From Planctomycetaceae bacterium (lineage in GTDB: Bacteria > Planctomycetota > Planctomycetia > Pirellulales > Pirellulaceae), in contig DMPQ01000272.1 of assembly GCA_003455945.1 (NCBI GenBank), forward strand, positions 3,311 through 9,667: 6,357 nt of DNA. The letters run 5' to 3'. A program made the translations under genes and the position numbers. The notes under the pieces are model-generated. The model had not been told where the DNA came from. It saw only the letters and a list, made by a program, of their open reading frames with translations, and searched no databases. Positions 6,256 to 6,357 of the stretch are shown piece after piece. The number at the start of each line of letters is the position of its first letter. Position 1 is the stretch's first letter.

Positions 6256-6357
6256 CAAGCCGAGGCACCGAGAACCCCTGCGCTTTGCGCTACGGGCTGG
6301 GAGGTCGCGGAACGCTCATCCTCTCGTCGTCGCGGCGCGACCGGACCGACCCAACCA

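Noticed and set aside
5041..6258. A 405-codon open frame on the minus strand
   Set aside because: It is antisense to the HEAT-repeat gene, has no domain, and its Arg/Asp/Gln-rich composition is that of a shadow frame.

Overview
The window is GC-rich chromosomal DNA with four well-supported protein genes and one doubtful small ORF. A member of the Planctomycetota is the best guess for the host. The reasons are the combination of a zinc-ribbon plus single-membrane-span protein, a secreted very cysteine-rich small protein, a VIT/VWA protein and a secreted HEAT-repeat protein, together with high GC and wide gene spacing. This is inference from gene style; there is no rRNA or marker gene to prove it.

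Layout: (1) at 8-1009 on the plus strand lies a membrane protein with an N-terminal four-cysteine zinc ribbon and an extracytoplasmic domain; its true start could lie before the window. (2) At 1232-1624 on the minus strand, convergent with the first gene, lies a 130-residue secreted protein whose mature part is about 22% cysteine. It has a strong Shine-Dalgarno site and its own intrinsic terminator at 1138-1182. (3) From 1625 to 2336 is a gap of about 710 bases between divergent genes. It holds a possible 52-codon minus-strand ORF and a cluster of inverted repeats at 1915-1995. (4) At 2337-4667 on the plus strand is a secreted 776-residue VIT + VWA protein with a complete metal-binding (MIDAS) motif, followed by a near-ideal intrinsic terminator at 4711-4750. 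(5) At 4924-6168 on the plus strand is a secreted or periplasmic HEAT-repeat protein. It is followed by a short tandem repeat and two copies of the same hairpin, the second of which looks like a terminator.

Each gene seems to be its own transcription unit, since terminators or direction changes separate them. What they share is the destination of their products: all four are predicted to be exported or to have a large domain outside the cytoplasmic membrane. I see no mobile element, CRISPR array, tRNA, rRNA or defence system. There is no clear new biological system here. The items most worth a second look are the cysteine-rich protein with its internal duplication, the structured intergenic region, and the repeated hairpins at the right end.
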